From: Candidatus Nomurabacteria bacterium
GTDB taxonomy: Bacteria; Patescibacteriota; Minisyncoccia; Phycocordibacterales; UBA9973
DNA: 5,560 nt
Direction: 5' to 3'
Assembly (NCBI GenBank): GCA_023267315.1
Contig: JAHFNN010000057.1
Coordinates: 1 to 5,560, forward strand
Shown: piece by piece, positions 1-5,560 of the stretch
Layout: each line of letters starts with the position of its first letter
Numbering within the stretch: position 1 is the stretch's first letter
Translations under genes and position numbers: made by a program
Notes under the pieces: generated by a model
Seen by the model: only the letters and a program-made list of their open reading frames with translations
The model's database searches: none
Told to the model about the DNA's origin: nothing

Positions 1-1070
1 CATTTAAAAATGTTGTTTGTTTGGGTCACATCCTTGATAAGGATGGGAAGAAGATGTCGAAATCGTTGGGTAATATTGTAGACCCATGGACGATGATTGA
101 TAAATACGGTGTTGATACACTTCGCTTATGGATGTGTTCAGTGAACCAGCCAGGAGATTCGAAAAACTTTGATGAAAAGACTGTGGCTGAACTTGGAAAT
201 AAAGTATTCACGCTTTTGTATAATGTGCTCGCGTTTTACGAACTATATCGTGATACGAGCTTGGAAGTAGGTGAGATGGATTTTGCGCCAAAGAATGTAC
301 TTGATCAGTGGATTGTTGTGCGGCTCAATCAATACATTGAGCTCGCGACAAAAACGTTGGATGCGTATCGTCCATTTGAAGCAGTGCGTGCACTCCGCGA
401 ATTCATTGACGATCTCTCTACGTGGTATGTTCGTCGTTCGCGTGATCGAATAAAAGAAGGGGATGAAGAAGCGAAGAAAACACTCTACTTCACATTAAAG
501 ACATTAATTACGGTGATGGCTCCGTTTGCGCCATTTACCGCTGAGGATATCTGGCAGAAATTGAAGAATGATACTGATGAAGAAAGTGTCCACTTGTGTA
601 ATTGGCCGGAAGGAGGCGAAATCTACGCGCATCTCATTGAGAATATGGGAACAACGAGAAGTATCGTCACGCTCGGTCTCGATGCTCGACAGAAGTCGGG
701 ACTCAAAGTGCGTCAACCACTTTCAAAAATTACGGTGAAGAATTTTACACTTGAGTCAGCGTATGCAGAAATAATTAAAGATGAATTGAATGTGAAAGAA
801 GTTGTTGCGGATGCAACAATTGCATCTGACGTTGAACTCGACACAAACATAACTCCAGAGCTTAAAAAAGAAGGCGATTTCCGTGAACTTGTCCGTGCGA
901 TTCAAGATACAAGAAAAAAGGATGGATGCATGCCTGGCGATATCATTGATCTCGTACTTTCTGAAAACTATAAAGAACTCGCTGAAAGCTTTGATTCAGA
1001 GCTTAAAAAAATGGTGGGAGCAAAGAGCGTAGAATTTTCTACAACAGCAGAGATACAGATCAAAAAATAA
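1..1070 (+). CDS. ileS: Isoleucyl-tRNA synthetase, C-terminal part (5' end outside window)
   Basis: Class I synthetase that charges tRNA-Ile with isoleucine in the cytoplasm. The frame is open to the left edge (first complete codon at 3), so the TTG at 21 is internal; 355 residues are visible of a family usually near 950-1050. The fragment begins just before the ATP-binding KMSKS loop (bases 51-65, in DGKKMSKSLGN). The NQPGDSKNF stretch after it fits IleRS better than ValRS or LeuRS. An anticodon-binding helical domain follows (WYVRRSRDR at about 420-450, then MAPFAPFTAEDIW at about 519-555). The tail holds LKVRQPLSKITV and ELVRAIQDTRKK, which resemble the C-terminal domain (DUF5915-like) of eukaryotic/archaeal-type (type 2) IleRS. 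The CxxC zinc pair that ends E. coli-type IleRS is absent. It ends one base before the HAD gene, so the two are probably co-transcribed. The family call is firm; the type 2 assignment is moderately sure. Confidence 0.96.
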   Translation, partial: FKNVVCLGHILDKDGKKMSKSLGNIVDPWTMIDKYGVDTLRLWMCSVNQPGDSKNFDEKTVAELGNKVFTLLYNVLAFYELYRDTSLEVGEMDFAPKNVLDQWIVVRLNQYIELATKTLDAYRPFEAVRALREFIDDLSTWYVRRSRDRIKEGDEEAKKTLYFTLKTLITVMAPFAPFTAEDIWQKLKNDTDEESVHLCNWPEGGEIYAHLIENMGTTRSIVTLGLDARQKSGLKVRQPLSKITVKNFTLESAYAEIIKDELNVKEVVADATIASDVELDTNITPELKKEGDFRELVRAIQDTRKKDGCMPGDIIDLVLSENYKELAESFDSELKKMVGAKSVEFSTTAEIQIKK

Positions 1071-1071
1071 T

Positions 1072-1680
1072 ATGAAGAAACTCGTACTGTTTGATTTTGA
1101 TGGAGTGCTGATTGATACACTCGGTATCTGTTTTTCGATAAACCAGAGTATCTACGATGATCTTTCTCTTGAAGAATACAAATCGTTTTTTGAAGGGAAT
1201 ATTTATAATGCGGTTCGTCGCGATGGAACACCAAAGAAACATCATCCAGAATTCTATGAGATATATGACAATAAGACACGAGAAGTTGTGATTCCGCCAG
1301 TATTGAAATTGGTAGTTGAAAAACTTGCACAAAAGTATATTTTGACAATTGTTTCTTCTACGTACTCAGTATCAATACAAAATATCCTGAAAAAAGAAGG
1401 TATCGACGGATTTTTTGTTGATGTACTGGGCGCTGATATTGCAACAGATAAAAGAATAAAAATAAAAACTCTTTTGAATAAATATGAATGTAGTCCAGAA
1501 AATGCGGTGATGGTTACGGATACACTGGGCGATATCCGAGAAGCGAATGAATGTAGTGTTAAATCAATCGGAGTCCTGTGGGGATTCCACGACGAAGAAA
1601 CGCTTGAAAAAGGAAAACCATTTGCTGTTATTGATAATCCGGCCGGTTTGGTTCCTGTTATAGAAAAAGTGTTAGAATAG
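1072..1680 (+). CDS. HAD-superfamily hydrolase (phosphatase-like, subfamily I)
   Basis: A 202-residue cytoplasmic protein with the Rossmannoid HAD fold, whose members usually hydrolyse phosphomonoesters through an aspartyl-phosphate with Mg2+. Motif I is LFDFDGVLID, with nucleophile D8 and acid/base D10. Motif II is IVSST (S95 or S96). A lysine for motif III lies in TDKRIK (K127 or K130). Motif IV is VMVTDTLGD, with D150 and D154. Residues of about 16-78 would form a small helical C1 cap. Motif IV normally reads GD(S/T)xxD; here the glycine before the first Asp is Thr149, while both acidic residues are kept, so activity is expected. The substrate cannot be read from sequence; phosphoglycolate- or beta-phosphoglucomutase-like activities are only analogies. 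The ATG lies one base after the ileS stop with no clear ribosome binding site, suggesting translational coupling. The next gene starts 4 bases after the stop. Confidence 0.9.
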   Translation: MKKLVLFDFDGVLIDTLGICFSINQSIYDDLSLEEYKSFFEGNIYNAVRRDGTPKKHHPEFYEIYDNKTREVVIPPVLKLVVEKLAQKYILTIVSSTYSVSIQNILKKEGIDGFFVDVLGADIATDKRIKIKTLLNKYECSPENAVMVTDTLGDIREANECSVKSIGVLWGFHDEETLEKGKPFAVIDNPAGLVPVIEKVLE

Positions 1681-1684
1681 GGCT

Positions 1685-2320
1685 ATGCGTATCACCAAAC
1701 TTGGTCATTGTTGTCTTATTGTAGAGATAAAAGGGAAGCGAATACTCACAGATCCGGGTAGTTATTCGACGCTACAAGATGAACAAAAAAATATCGATAT
1801 AATTTTAATTACCCATGAACATGGTGATCATCTCCATATTGAATCCTTGAAAAAAGTACTTGTAAATAATCCGAGTGCACAGATCATCACTAATACAGCC
1901 GTAGGAAAATTACTCGACGTAGAAAGTATTAAATATCAAATACTTGAAGGCACAACCTCAGGTACGTTTCTCGGGGTCTTGCTTGAAGCGTTTGATGCAA
2001 GGCACGAAGAGATTTATGAAGAATTCGGGCAGGTACAAAATACCGGCTATTTTATCGAGAACACACTTTTTTATCCGGGTGATGCCTTTTATAATCCTGG
2101 AAAGCCGGTAGACATTCTTGCCTTACCAGTGGCTGGCCCATGGATGCGGTTGAAGCGCGCAATCGAATATGGGAAAGAGATTAAACCTCGAATCTGTTTT
2201 CCGGTTCATGATGGAATTCTTGTAAATCCTGAACTCGGCAGTCGGCTCCCTAGTATGATTCTTCCAAAGTTGGGAATTGAATTTAGAGTTTTGGAAATAG
2301 GGAAAGAAGAGGAAATATAA
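1685..2320 (+). CDS. UlaG-like metallo-beta-lactamase-fold hydrolase
   Basis: A 211-residue MBL-fold, metal-dependent hydrolase. Residues 1-8 give MRITKLGH, then a strand with LTDPG (21-25), typical of the UlaG/UPF0173-like branch. The metal-binding motif is THEHGDH, with H44, H46, D48 and H49. Further ligand candidates are H107 (in DARHEE), D133 (in YPGD) and H175 (in FPVHDG). LALPVAGPW (145-153) is a conserved-looking stretch of this subfamily. All residues needed for a two-metal site are present, so an active enzyme is expected. There is no signal peptide, so it acts in the cytoplasm. Relatives include UlaG (L-ascorbate-6-phosphate lactonase), but nothing around it points to ascorbate use, so the substrate is unknown. 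The ATG is 4 bases after the HAD gene stop, with AGGG just upstream as a weak, closely spaced ribosome binding site. It is probably co-expressed with its neighbours. Confidence 0.92.
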   Translation: MRITKLGHCCLIVEIKGKRILTDPGSYSTLQDEQKNIDIILITHEHGDHLHIESLKKVLVNNPSAQIITNTAVGKLLDVESIKYQILEGTTSGTFLGVLLEAFDARHEEIYEEFGQVQNTGYFIENTLFYPGDAFYNPGKPVDILALPVAGPWMRLKRAIEYGKEIKPRICFPVHDGILVNPELGSRLPSMILPKLGIEFRVLEIGKEEEI

Positions 2321-2336
2321 AATAGCTTGAAAGACT

Positions 2337-2924
2337 ATGTCCCATCACATTTACCACACCGAAGGCTTTGTTCTCGAGAGCCGAAATACGGGCGAAGCGA
2401 ATCGCATGATTACGATATATACGCGTGAGTTGGGAATGATTCGTGCCTCTGCGCAGGGGATTCGTCATCTGAAATCAAAACTTCGCTATGCACTTTCCGA
2501 TTTTTCATATGCAAAAATAGATTTTGTTCGAGGTAAGGAAATTTGGCGTATTACTTCAGCGACTCCGCTCCCGCTTCTCGATAATTCATTGAAGGATAAA
2601 AAGCTTATTGCCATCATCGCCAGTATTTCCAAACTCATGGTGCGGTTGTGTCCGGGAGAGGAGGCGAATGAAGCGCTCTTTGAACATCTGACACAGTCCC
2701 TGAATCTTTTGGAACAAGAATCATTTGAAGAGAGAAATTTGAAAAATGCTGAGCTTTTGATTGTACTCCGCATACTCTATCATTTGGGGTATTTGAATCT
2801 TGCCACACGTGAGGATTCAATGATTCGGTCACCACTCACATTCTCATTACTTTCTGAAATAGAAGGTATTCGGAAGGAATTGCTCATGCATATCAATGAA
2901 TCACTCAAAGAAACTCAGCTGTAA
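2337..2924 (+). CDS. recO: DNA repair protein RecO (short, zinc-finger-less form)
   Basis: RecO binds single-stranded DNA and SSB and, with RecR, helps load RecA at gaps (RecFOR pathway). The N-terminal OB-fold (about residues 1-80) is recognisable from TEGFVLESRNTGEANRM, TIYTRELGMIRASAQGIR, SKLRYAL and VRGKEIWRITSA. A helical domain follows (about 85-190). The protein has 195 residues, against about 240-255 for E. coli and Bacillus RecO. It has one cysteine (in RLCPGEE), so the four-Cys zinc site found in many RecO proteins is absent. This short form is, to my knowledge, common in CPR bacteria. An in-frame TGA at 2328-2330 makes ATG 2337 the first ATG available. It starts 16 bases after the MBL gene; GAAAG just upstream is at best a weak ribosome binding site. 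No hairpin terminator is visible after its stop. Confidence 0.93.
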   Translation: MSHHIYHTEGFVLESRNTGEANRMITIYTRELGMIRASAQGIRHLKSKLRYALSDFSYAKIDFVRGKEIWRITSATPLPLLDNSLKDKKLIAIIASISKLMVRLCPGEEANEALFEHLTQSLNLLEQESFEERNLKNAELLIVLRILYHLGYLNLATREDSMIRSPLTFSLLSEIEGIRKELLMHINESLKETQL

Positions 2925-2970
2925 GAGGTGTCAGTGTGTACCGTCATCCATAGAGTCCCCATATTAATTT

Positions 2971-2997
2971 TTGAAAATAAATACCCTAGGGTATACT
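2971..2997 (+). promoter_or_regulatory. Candidate sigma-70-type promoter for the membrane protein gene
   Basis: TTGAAA at 2971-2976 matches the -35 consensus TTGACA at 5 of 6 bases. TATACT at 2992-2997 matches the -10 consensus TATAAT at 5 of 6. The spacer is 15 bases, shorter than the usual 16-18; this is the weak point. An alternative -10, TACTAT at 2994-2999, gives a 17-base spacer but a poorer match. With TATACT, +1 would fall near 3004, on an in-frame ATG. It lies in the longest gap in the window, where a new transcription unit is plausible after recO. This is inferred from sequence only. Confidence 0.45.
2981..2994. promoter_or_regulatory. Perfect 14-bp palindrome, candidate operator (CsoR-type look)
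   Basis: ATACCCTAGGGTAT is its own reverse complement over all 14 bases. It fills the spacer of the candidate promoter and covers the first three bases of its -10 element, where a bound repressor would block RNA polymerase. The form TACCC...GGGTA resembles operators described for the CsoR/RcnR/FrmR-family copper, nickel and sulfur-species sensors. That resemblance is from memory and no such regulator lies in the window. The palindrome is seen directly; its function is inferred. It is too short and too poor in following T residues to be a terminator. Confidence 0.5.
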
Positions 2998-4932
2998 ATG
3001 AAAATGGCAGAGAACGAAGATAAACTCAATCGCATTGAAGAATTAAAGAGAAAACTGTATTCCAAGGATCAAAGTTCGCTCCGGCCACGACCGCTCGGAG
3101 TGTTGCATAAAAAGCGCTTTGATACACCTGAGGAATGGGGAGAATTACCGAAAGAGCCAGAACATAAATCCCGTTTTACACTACCAACTTCAGTATTCAA
3201 GAAGATGCTGTACGCATCGCTTATTTTTCTTTTGTGTGCAGTTGGGTTTACCTACTACATGTTCAATAGTAATTCACGATCTATCTCTACAGAGAATATA
3301 GATATCAAAGTGCTCGGTAATTCATTCACTTCGGGAGGAGATGAACTCCCACTCCAAGTTGAAATAACAAACGCGAACAACGTTGATCTTGAATTCGCGT
3401 ATCTTAATGTTGAATATCCCAAAGGAGCAAACGGAGAAGCTGAAGGCAATTATCAGCGTGACAGCATACAATTGGGCACAATCGGGGCAGGTAAGAGTGT
3501 GAGTCAGAATATAAAGGTGACGTTGTTCGGTGATCAAGGTTCTTCGAAGGATATCAAACTTACGTTGCAATATCGTCTTGCTGGAGAGAGCGCTGAGTTT
3601 AATAAAGAAGATCACTACGCTGTAGCAATCAATTCGGCTCCAGTCACTCTGGCGGTAGAAGCTCCGACTGAGGCGACACCAAATCAGGAGATCACACTTA
3701 AGGCGAAGGTTACTCTGAATGCAAAAAAGACGGCTGCAACAAATATGATGCTCAAAGTTGATTATCCACCAGGTTTTCAATTTGAAACTTCTACGCCGAA
3801 CGCATTTTTCTCAAATAATATTTGGACCTTGGGTGATATGCAACCTGGCTCAGAGAAAGATATCTTAATCAAAGGACTTATGTTGGGACAGGAAGGGGAA
3901 GCGAAGTCATTCCATTTCTATACCGGAGAAGGTGATCCTGTTGATCAATCAAAAATTGCGACATCGTACACGTCTGCACTTCAGACTATTAACATCCAGA
4001 AACCATTTATCGATGCACACCTTACAATCAATGGTCTCGATCAGGATACATACTCCGTACCAGGTACAATTCCTTTGTCTGCGCACATCAGCTGGACGAA
4101 TAATTTACCGATTCGTTTGAATGATGTGACTGTCACCGCGAAACTATCTGGTAATGCTTTCGATCGTACAGCTGTTCGTTCTGATCCGGGATTTTACGAT
4201 TCTGTAAATAATCAAATCATTTGGGACAAGAACACGATCCCTGATCTTGCCTCTATTGACCCAGGTCAGCGTGGTGGAATGGATTTTTCTTTAACACCAC
4301 TCCCACTACTTTCCGGCAATCATACACTCATCAATAGTCCACAAATTACGATTGCGGTGAACATTGTCGGTACACAAACGTCTGAAGGAAATGTCACCAC
4401 CAGTCTCACGAATTCTCAAACAGCGACTATAAAAATAAGTACCGGGTTGCAGCTTGTATCAAAAGCATTATATGGAAGCGGTCCTATTCAAAATTCAGGC
4501 CCAATCCCTCCAAAGGCTGAACAGTCAACGACGTATACCATCGTCTGGACCATCACCAATACTTCAAACCAGGTAAGTAATGCTCAGGTTAAAGGTACGA
4601 TTCCATCATATATAGTCTTTAATAGCGGGAGCGTGACACCAAAGGAAGAAGATGTTACCTTTAATCAGTCGACGAGTGAAGTTAGCTGGAACGCGGGAAC
4701 AATTGCACCAGGAATGGGATTTACTAAGAGTCCTCGTGAAGTAGCATTTCAAGTCACGTTAAAACCATCGCTATCCCAAGTAGCAACTACGCCGACGCTT
4801 CTGGGACAGGCTACGCTTACCGGAACGGATGCATTTACTGGTGAAGTTTTGAAGAATGTAAAAAATGCACTCACCACATATCTCTCCGGTGATCCAACAT
4901 TTAATCCGGGAACTGATACGGTTGTGAGATAA
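2998..4932 (+). CDS. Single-pass membrane protein with about four extracellular Ig-like (DUF11-like) domains, unknown function
   Basis: Not recognised as a named family. From ATG 2998 it has 644 residues. Residues 1-69 are charged, with an amphipathic N-terminal helix (KLNRIEELKRKLY) and a proline-rich linker. A basic patch ending in KK precedes one membrane segment at about 70-89 (MLYASLIFLLCAVGFTYYMF), with no signal-peptidase site seen, so the N-terminus should be cytoplasmic and about 555 residues outside. The outer part is Thr/Ser/Asn/Pro-rich and beta-like. It divides into roughly four repeats (about 100-210, 213-334, 337-480, 483-632), each with a related motif: IQLGTIGAGKS, IWTLGDMQPGSE, IIWDKN...IDPGQRG, VSWNAGTIAPGMG. 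The only cysteine is in the membrane segment. This suits a surface, adhesion or envelope-spanning role, which is inference. The start is uncertain: TTG 2971 (653 residues), ATG 2998 or ATG 3004 (642). TTG overlaps the candidate -35, so an ATG is preferred. Confidence 0.85.
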   Translation: MKMAENEDKLNRIEELKRKLYSKDQSSLRPRPLGVLHKKRFDTPEEWGELPKEPEHKSRFTLPTSVFKKMLYASLIFLLCAVGFTYYMFNSNSRSISTENIDIKVLGNSFTSGGDELPLQVEITNANNVDLEFAYLNVEYPKGANGEAEGNYQRDSIQLGTIGAGKSVSQNIKVTLFGDQGSSKDIKLTLQYRLAGESAEFNKEDHYAVAINSAPVTLAVEAPTEATPNQEITLKAKVTLNAKKTAATNMMLKVDYPPGFQFETSTPNAFFSNNIWTLGDMQPGSEKDILIKGLMLGQEGEAKSFHFYTGEGDPVDQSKIATSYTSALQTINIQKPFIDAHLTINGLDQDTYSVPGTIPLSAHISWTNNLPIRLNDVTVTAKLSGNAFDRTAVRSDPGFYDSVNNQIIWDKNTIPDLASIDPGQRGGMDFSLTPLPLLSGNHTLINSPQITIAVNIVGTQTSEGNVTTSLTNSQTATIKISTGLQLVSKALYGSGPIQNSGPIPPKAEQSTTYTIVWTITNTSNQVSNAQVKGTIPSYIVFNSGSVTPKEEDVTFNQSTSEVSWNAGTIAPGMGFTKSPREVAFQVTLKPSLSQVATTPTLLGQATLTGTDAFTGEVLKNVKNALTTYLSGDPTFNPGTDTVVR

Positions 4933-4944
4933 TTAATATAAACT

Positions 4945-4970
4945 CTAATAACTAATTTCTAATGTCTAAA
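4945..4970 (+). repeat. 7-base periodic CTAAT repeat abutting the glyS start
   Basis: CTAAT begins at 4945, 4952 and 4959, exactly 7 bases apart, and a partial copy, CTAAAAA, begins at 4966. The third copy contains the A and T of the glyS ATG (4962). Because 7 is not a multiple of 3, the TAA triplets at 4946, 4953 and 4960 put a stop in each forward frame just before glyS. This is a direct observation. The element may be a chance result of AT-rich spacer sequence, or an unstructured leader that helps initiation without a Shine-Dalgarno site. A weak promoter reading (TTGTGA at 4922, TAATAA at 4946, 18-base spacer) overlaps it and is unproven. Confidence 0.5.
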
Positions 4971-5560
4971 AATTCTGAAGATAACGTAATGGAAAAAATT
5001 ATATCGCTTTGCAAGCGTCGTGGTTTTGTATTTCCTGGATCTGAAATCTATGGGGGGCTTGCGGGTACATGGGATTATGGCCACTTTGGTGCTGAACTCT
5101 TGAACAATATAAAAGCATCATGGTGGAAGAAATTTGTATCTGAACGAGATGATATGTTTGGTATTCGCGCAGCGATCCTTATGCGACAGGAAGTATGGCA
5201 GGCAACAGGACATGCTGAAAATTTTGCAGACCCGATGGTTGAGTGTCAGAAATGTCATCATCGTTTTCGTGCTGATCAAATTGAAGATTCAAAAAAGTGT
5301 GCTGATTGTGGTGGTGTACTTGGTGAACCTCGTCAATTCAATATGATGTTTCAGACGAAAGTCGGTGCATCAGACGATAGTGCGGCGATTTCGTATCTTC
5401 GTCCAGAAACAGCACAGGGTATATTTGTAAATTTTAAAAATACGGTAGATGCGTATCATCCGAAACTTCCATTTGGTATCGCGCAGATTGGTAAAGCATT
5501 TCGCAATGAGATTACTCCGCGTGACTTCTTGTTTCGCCAGCGTGAGTTTGAACAGATGGA
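4962..5560 (+). CDS. glyS: Glycyl-tRNA synthetase, dimeric type, N-terminal part (3' end outside window)
   Basis: Class II synthetase that charges tRNA-Gly in the cytoplasm, of the single-chain alpha2 type (also called glyQS), not the separate alpha/beta subunit type. 199 full codons are visible and the frame runs open to the right edge; the family is usually about 430-500 residues. Landmarks are RRGFVFPGSEIYGGLAGTWD from residue 19 (motif 1 region), a two-CxxC zinc-binding insert (C95/C98 and C113/C116), the conserved RPETAQGIFVNF (147-158) and motif 2 (FRNEITPRDFLFRQREFEQM, 180-199), whose Arg residues contact ATP and the adenylate. An in-frame TAA at 4953-4955 makes ATG 4962 the first ATG; a second ATG at 4989 is possible, but both lie before conserved sequence. 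No Shine-Dalgarno site is seen. It begins 29 bases after the membrane protein gene and could share its transcript. Confidence 0.96.
   Translation, partial: MSKNSEDNVMEKIISLCKRRGFVFPGSEIYGGLAGTWDYGHFGAELLNNIKASWWKKFVSERDDMFGIRAAILMRQEVWQATGHAENFADPMVECQKCHHRFRADQIEDSKKCADCGGVLGEPRQFNMMFQTKVGASDDSAAISYLRPETAQGIFVNFKNTVDAYHPKLPFGIAQIGKAFRNEITPRDFLFRQREFEQM

Noticed and set aside
21..23. TTG as the start of the first gene
   Set aside because: The frame stays open to the window edge and the upstream codons (FKNVVC) continue the IleRS family sequence, so this is internal to a gene cut by the window.
968..1348. 126-codon minus-strand open frame across the ileS/HAD junction
   Set aside because: It overlaps two well-supported genes on the other strand and its composition is not protein-like.
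2925..2970. Rho-independent terminator after recO
   Set aside because: No GC-rich stem followed by a T run could be found; the T-rich run at 2968-2972 has no stable hairpin before it.
3322..3780. 152-codon open frame on the minus strand inside the membrane protein gene
   Set aside because: Its translation has no recognisable domain, it lies fully antisense to a convincing gene, and no promoter or ribosome site supports it; it is a shadow frame.
4922..4951. Promoter for glyS (TTGTGA and TAATAA, 18-base spacer)
   Set aside because: The elements are weak, the first lies within the end of the preceding gene, and AT-rich sequence gives such matches easily; kept only as a remark under the CTAAT repeat.
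1..5560. CRISPR array, insertion sequence, tRNA or rRNA gene, attachment site or defence system
   Set aside because: No spaced direct repeats, transposase or terminal inverted repeats, tRNA-like cloverleaf, or rRNA sequence was seen; coding genes fill nearly the whole window.
1..5560. Alternative genetic code with UGA read as glycine
   Set aside because: No in-frame TGA appears in any of the six supported genes, all visible stops are TAA or TAG, and a TGA sits as an ordinary out-of-gene stop upstream of recO.

Overview
The window is a compact, single-direction (+ strand) stretch of housekeeping and hypothetical bacterial genes. Gene content, very short gaps, a zinc-finger-less RecO of 195 residues, start codons without clear Shine-Dalgarno sequences, and protein sequence style (IleRS, GlyRS and the UlaG-like hydrolase) suggest a member of the Candidate Phyla Radiation (Patescibacteria, probably a Parcubacteria-type lineage). 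This placement is inferred from pattern recognition, not from a search. The DNA is moderately AT-rich by eye. All stop codons seen are TAA or TAG and no in-frame TGA occurs in any gene, so the glycine-for-UGA code of Gracilibacteria and SR1 is not indicated.

Layout: (1) 1-1070, the 3' end of ileS (isoleucyl-tRNA synthetase), starting just before the KMSKS loop; (2) 1072-1680, a HAD-superfamily phosphatase-like hydrolase; (3) 1685-2320, a UlaG-like metallo-beta-lactamase-fold hydrolase; (4) 2337-2924, recO (recombination mediator); (5) a 73-base gap to the next likely ATG, with a candidate promoter and a perfect 14-bp palindrome; (6) 2998-4932, a large single-pass membrane protein with a long exported part that reads as about four tandem Ig-like beta-sandwich domains, function unknown; (7) a 29-base AT-rich gap with a 7-base periodic CTAAT repeat running into (8) 4962 to the window end, the 5' part of the gene for a dimeric-type glycyl-tRNA synthetase.

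ileS, the HAD gene, the MBL gene and recO are separated by 1, 4 and 16 bases and are probably one transcript. The membrane protein gene appears to start a new transcription unit from its own promoter; glyS may be read from that transcript or from a weak promoter of its own. The two synthetases feed translation and RecO loads RecA during gap repair. The two small hydrolases have intact active-site motifs but unknown substrates. The most interesting items are the palindromic, CsoR-operator-like site overlapping the candidate promoter of the membrane protein gene, the possible leaderless start of that gene, and the multi-domain surface protein itself.
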